From: a virus
Direction: 5' to 3' (one strand)
IMG/VR virus record: IMGVR_UViG_3300044642_000360
Span: 1 to 22,789 of that record
Length of the DNA stretch: 22,789 nucleotides
In this document: piece after piece, positions 1-7,089 of the stretch
How the letters are laid out: each line of letters starts with the position of its first letter
Position numbering within the stretch: position 1 is the first letter of the stretch
Notes under the pieces: model-generated
Told to the model about the DNA's origin: nothing
The model's input: the letters and a program-made list of their open reading frames with translations, nothing else
Databases searched by the model: none
Translations under genes and position numbers: made by a program

Positions 1-2513
1 CCTGCACCTTTTGGTTGGTCTATAAATGATGGTATTACTGATTTTAATTCTTGCTTAAAAACACCACCTGAAAATCTACTTGTAACTTGGGTTAACATGT
101 AAACCATTCTTCCATTTGTTCTTCGTTGGATCTCTGAGTCTTGTGGGTATGTCCAAAATACCACATTATCTTGTGGCTCTAAAATTCCCCAGTATGTATC
201 ATAATCTTTTACTTGTTTAAATCCTATCTCTATGAAAACTTCACCACTATTTGGATTAATTGTAAAATCAGGACCATAAAATAATTTAAACATATTTGCC
301 GCGTCGCCGGCTTGACCAGGCATTAGATAATCCGGATCACCTAAAATAGTTATTGTTGCATTTAATAAATCTGTAGGACTATACAAATAACTTTTAAGAC
401 TATTAACTAATTCATTTGTACCTGGCAATTTGTTTGTAGAATCACCATTTTGCCCTGGTTCTCTACTATTACGTACAGAATCATTGGAATTAGTAGCATT
501 TGGGGCAGAACTAGCTAAAGACCCTATGTTATAATATGCTAAATTAAAAGTTGCATTGAAATCTATAATCTCAGTATTATTACCTGAATAGTAATATTCA
601 TAAATTTTATGAGGGCCGTGATATTTCAAAGTTTTATTTAAGTATAATGTTTGAACATGAGGGATTCTATACTTTATGACATTGTAAGTGATTTCGTGTG
701 CATATTGATTTCTTGCTTTATCATATCCAATGATTTTAACCATGGGTCTTGTGGTGTACCAATATAAATCTAACTGTTCAGACGTAGTTTGCACTGACGA
801 ATCATTTGGTTGTTTCTTTTGAAGTTCTTCTTTTTCAAGTTTGTTTAGTGAATTTTTTATGAATGTACTCTGAGTTATGATAGCTTCAATTGCAGTTAAT
901 ACTGATGAGCCTTCAGCAATCTTAATTATTCTTTGATCTTTTGTAACTGATTGGGTACTTATTTGAGCAGTTCGTTCATTAACTTGACTAGCGTAACTAA
1001 TTCCAGTAGACGATGGAGTATACGTTTTTACATAGTAATCTTGATCAACAATCAATGCATCTGCAATACCCGATTGGTCTTCAAACATAACTTTATATAC
1101 ATCAGCTATTTCTTGCGGAGCTGACGATTTAGGATCTTTTGGTGCTATTGTTAAATCTTTTTGTTGTTTATTAACTTTATCCAGAAGAGAATTTATAGCA
1201 TTACTAACTGTGTCTGACACGATTTCAAATCCAGTTTTAATAACTCCCTTTTCAGATCCATACCCGATATTTTCATTTAGCATTTTTGCCTCAATATCAT
1301 ATACAGTAACCTTACCATCTAATTTAAAAGTAAGTTTACTGAAAATAATAGGGAAGGCTCTTTCAAAATTTGAATTACTATCAGTTTTAGTAGAGCTATT
1401 AGAATTAGGATCAGATAAATTTTTGACTAATTTACCTTTTTCGTCATATCCATAAAATCTTATTACTAATAAAAAAGGACATTGTAATGCTTGTATTTGT
1501 TGTTTAATATCACTTTTTATATTTGTTCGTTCTTGTATTTTTACTTGTGCGTTAACTAGTCTAGATAAAAATGAAACTCCAGTTGGTTCATAAATTTTAA
1601 ATTTAAAACCACTTTGGTTTCCTGCAAATCGTGTAGCTTTAGCATTAGTAAGTGTAATTATTTCAAGATCATCTATGGTAAAATCTAAATCAAAAAATTC
1701 ATTTCTAGCACCATCTAATTTTGAATTAATACCACCACTTTGCATTAAAAGAGATAAATCTTTTGTGAGCCATTTTCCATTAACATTCCAGTTATTATAT
1801 GCTTCCGGTGTTATCCCATACAAACTTATGTTATAAGTATAACTGCTAAAAGCACTTAAAGGATTAGATGGACGTACAGGTGTTAATCTGTCACCTTTAT
1901 CTCCAACTCCTTTTACTTCAACTGCTCGCCCTTTATAAACATCTTCATCATTTTGTGCAATTGGGGTGAGATTACCTTCGTTAGATTCAGCAGTTCCTGT
2001 AACAGCAGGAGTTGCATTATTATCTTGTACTTTATTTTCTGCAGGTTTAGTTTCTTCAGGATTTTCAGTGGGCGTTTTATTTTCTGTAGATTGATTAGGT
2101 TGACCCAATTCTGCTTCTAACTTTGCAATAGATGAATTATTTTTATCGATGGCAGCTTGTTGTGATTGTATGCTCTCTGCCATATTCTTAAGATAAGTAT
2201 TTTTAATTGGGTCAGACAATGTACTAGGAATTTCAGAAGTCTGTAAAAAATAAGTCCTAGAATCAGCAACAGTTATGCTTCCTATTTCTGCAACTGGCCC
2301 TTTTCTTATCTCTAACTCTTTTTGCTTTTTTTCAGTATTACTAAGAGTAGAATCATTTCTTATTGCTGTTATTTGACCTACATAGAGATCAAGTTGAGTA
2401 TTTCCGTTTTTAACAGCTTGTTTAAATGCATCATAATATTGAATAGATAGTTTTTTAGCTTCTTCTGCTTTTGCAACAGAAGCATCAAACTCGGCTTGAT
2501 TTGTAACTGCCAT
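1..2513 (-). CDS. large baseplate/tail hub-like structural protein, C-terminus cut off by window edge
   Basis: The minus-strand frame is open from an ATG at 2513 to the left edge, giving about 837 residues with no stop reached. The first 140 residues are a charged, helical, coiled-coil-like region. A low-complexity linker rich in Pro, Glu, Asn and Thr follows (about 140-210), and then a globular part starting near the motif SSYTYNISLYGI. Towards the visible end there is a segment with ATITILGDPDYLMPG followed by an alternating beta-type stretch, which resembles hub proteins of contractile tails (gp27/gpD type); that resemblance is my inference. The ATG lies one base after the stop of the gp53 gene, so the two are translationally coupled. 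The last visible residues are still in an ordered-looking region, so the true length is unknown. Being a phage structural protein is likely; the exact baseplate position is uncertain. Confidence 0.6.
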   Translation of the reverse strand, partial: MAVTNQAEFDASVAKAEEAKKLSIQYYDAFKQAVKNGNTQLDLYVGQITAIRNDSTLSNTEKKQKELEIRKGPVAEIGSITVADSRTYFLQTSEIPSTLSDPIKNTYLKNMAESIQSQQAAIDKNNSSIAKLEAELGQPNQSTENKTPTENPEETKPAENKVQDNNATPAVTGTAESNEGNLTPIAQNDEDVYKGRAVEVKGVGDKGDRLTPVRPSNPLSAFSSYTYNISLYGITPEAYNNWNVNGKWLTKDLSLLMQSGGINSKLDGARNEFFDLDFTIDDLEIITLTNAKATRFAGNQSGFKFKIYEPTGVSFLSRLVNAQVKIQERTNIKSDIKQQIQALQCPFLLVIRFYGYDEKGKLVKNLSDPNSNSSTKTDSNSNFERAFPIIFSKLTFKLDGKVTVYDIEAKMLNENIGYGSEKGVIKTGFEIVSDTVSNAINSLLDKVNKQQKDLTIAPKDPKSSAPQEIADVYKVMFEDQSGIADALIVDQDYYVKTYTPSSTGISYASQVNERTAQISTQSVTKDQRIIKIAEGSSVLTAIEAIITQSTFIKNSLNKLEKEELQKKQPNDSSVQTTSEQLDLYWYTTRPMVKIIGYDKARNQYAHEITYNVIKYRIPHVQTLYLNKTLKYHGPHKIYEYYYSGNNTEIIDFNATFNLAYYNIGSLASSAPNATNSNDSVRNSREPGQNGDSTNKLPGTNELVNSLKSYLYSPTDLLNATITILGDPDYLMPGQAGDAANMFKLFYGPDFTINPNSGEVFIEIGFKQVKDYDTYWGILEPQDNVVFWTYPQDSEIQRRTNGRMVYMLTQVTSRFSGGVFKQELKSVIPSFIDQPKGA

Positions 2514-2514
2514 T

Positions 2515-2814
2515 TTATAATCCTAACGCTGTTTGTAATGTTGCAGCTTGTGGTATGTAAATATTTTTACCTACTACAAAATCAAACAACGGATCGGCCA
2601 AAGTATTAGGATTTCTTTGTGCAAATACCCACCATAGTTTACTATCATCATACAAATCATACGCTAACAAATCAGGTCTTAAATGATATGTTTGAGTGAT
2701 AGTCCAATATTGATCTAAGGTGTTTACCGGTATAGGTCTATTTGTCATGTTGTCAAGAAATTGTTGTTCGTAAATGCCTGTTAAATAGTAAGGACTTGTT
2801 TGTGGGTAACTCAT
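2515..2814 (-). CDS. 53: baseplate wedge subunit, T4 gp53-like
   Basis: This 99-residue protein has the layout of the T4 gp53 baseplate wedge family. Near residues 50-85 it carries the pattern YDLYDDSKLWWVFAQRN, followed by an aspartate/proline segment and a closing GKNIYIP. That is a LysM-like fold signature common in small baseplate proteins, which join wedges to the hub. I choose the ATG at 2814, which overlaps the stop of the upstream gene (TAATG), rather than an in-frame TTG two codons earlier. It sits between two larger tail genes in a tightly packed minus-strand operon with one-base or overlapping junctions. T4 gp53 is longer (about 196 residues), so this is a short version of the family, as often seen in marine T4-like phages. 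Confidence 0.75.
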   Translation of the reverse strand: MSYPQTSPYYLTGIYEQQFLDNMTNRPIPVNTLDQYWTITQTYHLRPDLLAYDLYDDSKLWWVFAQRNPNTLADPLFDFVVGKNIYIPQAATLQTALGL

Positions 2815-4322
2815 TACCAAAAACCTTTCTTAAATAGTTCGCCAGTAGCATATTTTTCCACTGAAAATACATTTGTTGTATTTTTTCTAGTTACTATTGG
2901 ATATGCTCCTATTTGTAATTGTATCTTAGTAGGTACATAAGTAGCCTTTGAATTAGACAAATATTGAAAATCAGGGTCCTGTGATATATATCCTCCCTTT
3001 TTTAATTTACTTCCACGTAACCGATCTAGTGCAGGAAAATAAGATTTAGTAAATGCTTGTGGTTTTGGAGTATATGCACTTAAATTTACACCAGCAAACT
3101 GTGTTGTACTTCCAGCACGTATATAATCAACATCATTAGGTAAAGTATATGTAAAACTATTAATTAACAATGGGTGATCGCTAAATTGATATTGTCCTAA
3201 ACCAGATAGAAAGCACAAAGGAGGAGGTGTTCCTGCTCTTGGGCTACTATCTTTTCCAAAAAACATTTTAGTTACTGATCTGAAAAAGTGCATTACTGCT
3301 AATAAATAATCTGCTTCGTTTGTGTCTTGTGCTGTAAAATCGCAAGTTATTACAACATCCTCAACACTACTGTTTTTATAAAAATATTGTTTATAATTAT
3401 TATGTACTAAATCTATTGCTTCATAGTTTGCTTTATAACCCATTTGTATTTGAGGTGTGTATGGAAATATGACACCTTTAGTTACTTGTAACGGATATAA
3501 AACATCACCCAACTTGGCAGCATTATAAAGATAATCATAAGCGTCTGTTGCCAATTGTAATCTTACTCTCCAGTCATCTTGTTCTCTTGTATTATCTTGC
3601 GCTTGTTCAACAGCTTCTTTTCTAACTTGATCTACTGATCCAGCAGTGTTGTTTCCAGTAGTTACATTATTACCAGCTGAAGACACTGGATTGTTCGTGA
3701 TTGCTTCACGAATAGCACTATTTGTATTATTGACATTATCTGCGGCAAGCACTTGTGGATCTTGAGGTTCAGGTTTTACTTGAGCCTTTGCGATAGATTG
3801 TTCCGGTGATAATAAAGTATCTTGATTTACACTTGGGTCGGTAGTTGTTATATCAACATTGGTTACTGTTTGAGCATTGACGGTGCTTGCAGTTATAGGT
3901 TCAGTTATTTCTCCGGTTTGTTGTTGAGTAACAGGAGTAAACCCCGAATCAATTTGATCTTGTGTTAATCCTTCTCCGGTCTTTTGTAGGTCAGCCCCAG
4001 GATTTCGTGCTTTTTCAGCTGCCGCTTTTTGTTCTGCCGCAAGTGCTGCTGCCTTTTCTTCTTGCTCTGCCTTTTCAGCAGCCTTGACTTGTACATCTCT
4101 CCATCTTAATGTCCAGTCATCAATTTTTGCCTGTAATGCAGTTTCTTGCGCTTGAAATTTTGTAACTTCTGATTCTATCAGTGCTATATCTTTAGGATTA
4201 GCATTTGGTCGAGCTTTAAGATCCGCAAGATAATTTTCAGCTTCCCACAAATTACTTTGGGTTTTTTTTAACTGTTGACCGAGTTCGTTACCTTCTCTAT
4301 TAAGTTGATAAAGTGTAGCCAT
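2814..4322 (-). CDS. tail-tube/baseplate structural protein (gp48/gp54-like C-terminal domain, tentative)
   Basis: The protein has 502 residues in three parts. Residues 1-115 are an Ala/Glu/Lys/Gln-rich predicted coiled coil. Residues 115-250 are a Thr/Asn/Gln-rich linker of low complexity. Residues 250-502 form a globular domain with ITCDFTAQDTNEADYLLAVM, then HFFRSVTKMFFGKD, an AGTPPPL turn and LPNDVDYIRAG. I recall this C-terminal pattern from baseplate/tail-tube junction proteins of T4-like phages, but the exact gp48 or gp54 identity is inference. A GGGGA Shine-Dalgarno sequence lies six bases before the ATG, inside the end of the small leader ORF. Its stop overlaps the gp53 start. A late-promoter box at 4407-4414 probably drives it. 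Confidence 0.6.
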   Translation of the reverse strand: MATLYQLNREGNELGQQLKKTQSNLWEAENYLADLKARPNANPKDIALIESEVTKFQAQETALQAKIDDWTLRWRDVQVKAAEKAEQEEKAAALAAEQKAAAEKARNPGADLQKTGEGLTQDQIDSGFTPVTQQQTGEITEPITASTVNAQTVTNVDITTTDPSVNQDTLLSPEQSIAKAQVKPEPQDPQVLAADNVNNTNSAIREAITNNPVSSAGNNVTTGNNTAGSVDQVRKEAVEQAQDNTREQDDWRVRLQLATDAYDYLYNAAKLGDVLYPLQVTKGVIFPYTPQIQMGYKANYEAIDLVHNNYKQYFYKNSSVEDVVITCDFTAQDTNEADYLLAVMHFFRSVTKMFFGKDSSPRAGTPPPLCFLSGLGQYQFSDHPLLINSFTYTLPNDVDYIRAGSTTQFAGVNLSAYTPKPQAFTKSYFPALDRLRGSKLKKGGYISQDPDFQYLSNSKATYVPTKIQLQIGAYPIVTRKNTTNVFSVEKYATGELFKKGFW

Positions 4323-4323
4323 G

Positions 4324-4386
4324 TTATATCCCCGAGTCTTCTGTTAGTGTAGATTTTTGTCTGATTTCTGTTTGGTTATTTGCCAT
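4324..4386 (-). CDS. 20-residue leader ORF upstream of the tail operon
   Basis: A small ORF starts with ATG at 4386 and ends with TAA at 4324-4326, encoding MANNQTEIRQKSTLTEDSGI. It has a good Shine-Dalgarno sequence (AGGAA, five bases before the ATG). It begins about 15 bases after the expected start of the transcript from the GATAAATA box at 4407-4414, and its stop lies one base before the next ATG. It is therefore the first translatable unit of the late message, and the ribosome site of the 502-aa gene lies inside its last codons. It could be a true micro-protein, a translational coupler or the relic of a longer N-terminus. No family is recognised. Confidence 0.45.
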   Translation of the reverse strand: MANNQTEIRQKSTLTEDSGI

Positions 4387-4406
4387 GGTTATTCCTATAC
4401 TAAATA

Positions 4407-4414
4407 TATTTATC
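4407..4414 (-). promoter_or_regulatory. late promoter box GATAAATA for the tail operon
   Basis: Read on the minus strand the sequence is GATAAATA, matching the gp55-dependent late promoter consensus of T4-like phages (TATAAATA in T4, NATAAATA in cyanophage relatives). Transcription should begin about six bases downstream, near 4400, leaving a short leader that carries the AGGAA ribosome site of the 20-aa ORF. Confidence 0.65.
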
Positions 4415-4446
4415 GCATAAAAAAACCCCCATTTTTACCAATACTT

Positions 4447-4462
4447 GTTGCATTTCTGCAAC
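4447..4462. repeat. inverted repeat overlapping the -35 element (possible operator)
   Basis: GTTGCA (4447-4452) and TGCAAC (4457-4462) form a perfect 6-bp inverted repeat around a TTTC spacer. It covers the -35 hexamer and part of the promoter spacer upstream of gp55. There is no T-run after it on either strand to suggest a terminator. The placement suits a repressor or activator dyad site, but no binding protein is identified. Confidence 0.4.
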
Positions 4463-4476
4463 TAAAGTGTTATAAT
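4448..4476 (+). promoter_or_regulatory. host sigma70-type promoter for the gp55-gp47-gp46 operon
   Basis: TTGCAT (4448-4453) and TATAAT (4471-4476) are separated by exactly 17 bases, and the -10 is preceded by TGT (4468-4470), an extended -10 element. The expected start is near 4483, giving a leader of about 19 bases with GGAG before the gp55 ATG. This is the best host-type promoter in the window. It fits the need for host polymerase to transcribe the late sigma factor before any late transcription can occur. Confidence 0.75.
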
Positions 4477-4501
4477 TGACCCATCATAACTACGGAGATA
4501 T

Positions 4502-5398
4502 ATGAGTATAGCAGTCAAAAAACCAGTAAATTATCTTAACAACAAAGATATTTTAAAAGAGATTCACACAAGCAAAAATGCATTTTGTACATTCTTACAT
4601 CCAGAGGATCATAGATACGATTTCATCGTTGACATGCCCCAAGAGTCAATAGAAAAGAGTTTAGAATATGCATTAAAGCCTGAAATTATTCAACAAGCAC
4701 GTGAAACAAGAGCTACTAGACTTAGTTTAGAATCAGGAGATAAAAATAGTGTTGATCCATTAAGTATTCCAATTATTGATTTGGTGTTTCGTGTAATGAC
4801 TTGGGATCATATTCCAGTTGCGCCCAAACAACCTAGAAAAGTTGACAAGAAGAAAACAGCCAAAGATATTTTTGAGTTTGAAGATGATTCAGACGAAATT
4901 TTTGCTGACTTAGAAGATCCTACTACTGCAAAGGAAATTGATGACATGGTTCATGTAAAAGTTAATTTTCCACCATTCCAACACTTTCAGTTAGATACCA
5001 ATAATTCATTTAATTGTATCGGCAAAAGTCATTGGAAGGGTACACTGCAAGATGGTGAATTCAGTAAAGATCATGGAAATATTACAAATAAATTAGCACG
5101 TATGTATATTATGATGTGTGAAAAGTATGCTATGAAGTTTAATTGGCGTGGCTACACATACAATGATGAAATGCGTAACTCAGCTATTCTTCAACTCACA
5201 TATGTTGGTTTAAGATTCAATGAAGCCAAAAGTGCAAACCCATTTGCTTATTACACAGCAGCCATTACAAATAGTTTCTGTCGTGTATTGAACACGGAAA
5301 AGCGAAATCAAAATATCCGTGATGACATTTTAGAAATTAATGGGTTGAATCCTAGCTGGACTCGTCAAGGATCTAGTTCAACAGTATACGAGGAATAA
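4502..5398 (+). CDS. 55: late-transcription sigma factor, T4 gp55-like, with long N-terminal extension
   Basis: This 298-residue protein carries a sigma region 2-like segment at residues 198-280, with NWRGYTYNDEMRNSAILQL, then RFNEAKSANPFAYYTAAITN and EKRNQNIRDD. This is the hallmark of gp55 from marine T4-like phages. gp55 replaces the host sigma factor and recruits RNA polymerase to NATAAATA late promoters. T4 gp55 is 185 residues. Here about 110 extra residues lie mainly in the N-terminal half, including a conserved-looking segment at 6-45 (HPEDHRYDFIVD) and an acidic stretch at 120-150. The start is set by GGAG four bases upstream of the ATG. The C-terminus (STVYEE) is not an obvious copy of the hydrophobic sliding-clamp-binding tail of T4 gp55, so clamp coupling is unclear. 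It is the first gene of its operon, under a sigma70-type promoter. Confidence 0.88.
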   Translation: MSIAVKKPVNYLNNKDILKEIHTSKNAFCTFLHPEDHRYDFIVDMPQESIEKSLEYALKPEIIQQARETRATRLSLESGDKNSVDPLSIPIIDLVFRVMTWDHIPVAPKQPRKVDKKKTAKDIFEFEDDSDEIFADLEDPTTAKEIDDMVHVKVNFPPFQHFQLDTNNSFNCIGKSHWKGTLQDGEFSKDHGNITNKLARMYIMMCEKYAMKFNWRGYTYNDEMRNSAILQLTYVGLRFNEAKSANPFAYYTAAITNSFCRVLNTEKRNQNIRDDILEINGLNPSWTRQGSSSTVYEE

Positions 5399-5403
5399 AC
5401 TTA

Positions 5404-6036
5404 GTGATTGATATCAAATATTCAATAGACACTGCTGGATATGATGTTAATTCATTGGGTTATCGTTCGGTTGAGTTTAACCAAGTTGATTGGGCTAACA
5501 GTTATATTATTCAAGGGTGTAGCCAAGTATTCGGAGAAAGTACTATGGATAACAACAAAATTGTATCCTTTTACTTATCCGAATTATTAAATGCTCCAGT
5601 AATAAATTTAGGTGTTCCTGGGGCGGGAATGGATATTCAATATATTAACACACTTGATATATTAGAACAGAATATAAAACCTAAAGGAGTTTTCATTGTT
5701 TATCCTAATTTAGAACGATATACACTTTACTCAAATGACATTCCATCACACAAAGGTGGATGGTCAGAAGAAGAATTTTTAAAATGGATATCCGATGGCA
5801 ACAGTAGAAAACATAATTTAAATTTAGTTAGAGGTTATCGTTTATTATGGAAACTATATAACATACCTTTATACGAATGGTCACATCTTCCAGAAAACAG
5901 TGATATTTGCAAAACTGATTTTGAATGGTATAGAGCTTCATACATGTCAGATAGGGCGCCCGACGGACATCACTGGGGACAAAAAACAATTCAGGGTGTG
6001 GCAGAAAAGTTATTTGAACTTACTACGGCAACCTAA
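5404..6036 (+). CDS. SGNH/GDSL hydrolase-like protein
   Basis: This 210-residue protein has the spaced motifs of the SGNH hydrolase fold. Block I is GCSQVFGES with a candidate nucleophile Ser40, block II is NLGVPGAG with Gly70, a possible Asn102 follows beta-strand IVYPN, and the C-terminal DGHHWG supplies candidate Asp187 and His190 (DxxH). Such enzymes cleave esters, often acetyl groups on sugars. No substrate can be read from the sequence. Translation probably starts at GTG, five bases after the gp55 stop, with AGGA in the last gp55 codons as ribosome site. There is no signal peptide or membrane segment. Lying between gp55 and gp47 in the early operon, it is not part of the T4 core set and looks like inserted cargo. 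Confidence 0.6.
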   Translation: MIDIKYSIDTAGYDVNSLGYRSVEFNQVDWANSYIIQGCSQVFGESTMDNNKIVSFYLSELLNAPVINLGVPGAGMDIQYINTLDILEQNIKPKGVFIVYPNLERYTLYSNDIPSHKGGWSEEEFLKWISDGNSRKHNLNLVRGYRLLWKLYNIPLYEWSHLPENSDICKTDFEWYRASYMSDRAPDGHHWGQKTIQGVAEKLFELTTAT

Positions 6037-6075
6037 TAACTTGAAATACCAAACAATAAATGTTATTATTGATAG

Positions 6076-7089
6076 ATGATTAATCTTTTTAAAAAAGCCG
6101 CAGTATTTACAGACATTCATTTTGGTTTAAAGAGCAACAGTTTACAACACAACCAAGATTGTATTAATTTCGTAGACTGGTTTATTGAGAAAGCAAAACA
6201 AGAGGGTTGTGAAACTTGTTTGTTCTTAGGTGATTATAATCATCACCGCGCTAGTATTAATATTCATACATTACAATTTGGATTACAAGCACTTGAGAAA
6301 TTAAGTGCCGCATTTGATCGGGTATTTTTCATACCCGGTAACCACGACTTATATTATCGTGATAGACGAGATATTCACAGTGTTGAATGGGCTAAACATT
6401 TACCTAACATTACAATTGTTAACGATTGGTTCAATGAGGGCGATGTAGTTATTGCTCCATGGCTTGTGCAAGATGATTATAAAAAGATTCAAAAACTAAA
6501 GGGCAAGTATATGTTCGGACATTTTGAATTACCTAACTTTTTTATGAATGCTATGGTAGAGATGCCCGATCACGGGGAGATTAGTGCTGACCACTTTAAT
6601 GGATTTGAAATGACATTCAGCGGTCACTTTCATAAACGACAAGCAAAGAAAAACATATGGTATATCGGTAATGCTTTCCCACATAACTATGCTGATGCAG
6701 GTGATGATGCTAGAGGCATGATGATATTAGAATGGGGAAGTGATCCTGTATTCCATAGTTGGCCAAATCAACCATTATTCAGAGTTTACAAACTCAGTGA
6801 CATATTAGAAAATCCTAAGGGCTTGCTATTAACTGACAGTCATGTTAGAGTTCATCTTGACATTGATATCAGTTATGAAGAAGCAAACTTTATTCGGGAA
6901 ACACTTATTCCAGAACATAAACTACGTGAAATGGCATTGATACCTATGAAGGTTGAACAAATAGAACAAACTGCTAACGGTGGCTTAAAGTTTGAAAGTG
7001 TTGACCAAATCGTCATTGACCAAATTAACAGTATTGAGTCAAATACGTTTGACAAAAAGATTTTACTAGAGATTTACAACAACTTATGA
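6076..7089 (+). CDS. 47: recombination endonuclease subunit gp47 (Mre11/SbcD-like)
   Basis: The 337-residue protein matches T4 gp47 in length (339) and shows all metallophosphoesterase motifs in order: DIH at 13-15, GDYNHHR from 52, GNHD at 88-91, GHF at 148-150 and SGHFHKR from 182. These bind two metal ions and form the nuclease site. With gp46 it forms the Mre11-Rad50-type complex that resects DNA ends for recombination-dependent replication and host DNA breakdown. The gene follows the SGNH gene after 39 bases holding only a weak inverted repeat, and it lacks a strong Shine-Dalgarno sequence. Its stop overlaps the gp46 start (ATGA), consistent with coupled synthesis of the two subunits. 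Confidence 0.92.
   Translation: MINLFKKAAVFTDIHFGLKSNSLQHNQDCINFVDWFIEKAKQEGCETCLFLGDYNHHRASINIHTLQFGLQALEKLSAAFDRVFFIPGNHDLYYRDRRDIHSVEWAKHLPNITIVNDWFNEGDVVIAPWLVQDDYKKIQKLKGKYMFGHFELPNFFMNAMVEMPDHGEISADHFNGFEMTFSGHFHKRQAKKNIWYIGNAFPHNYADAGDDARGMMILEWGSDPVFHSWPNQPLFRVYKLSDILENPKGLLLTDSHVRVHLDIDISYEEANFIRETLIPEHKLREMALIPMKVEQIEQTANGGLKFESVDQIVIDQINSIESNTFDKKILLEIYNNL

Noticed and set aside
1210-1455. Plus-strand 81-codon frame
   Set aside because: It lies wholly antisense to the large hub-like gene, whose frame is open over 2.5 kb.
2815-2820. TTG start for gp53, two codons before the ATG
   Set aside because: The ATG at 2814 overlaps the previous stop codon in the TAATG arrangement typical of coupled phage genes, so it is the more likely start.
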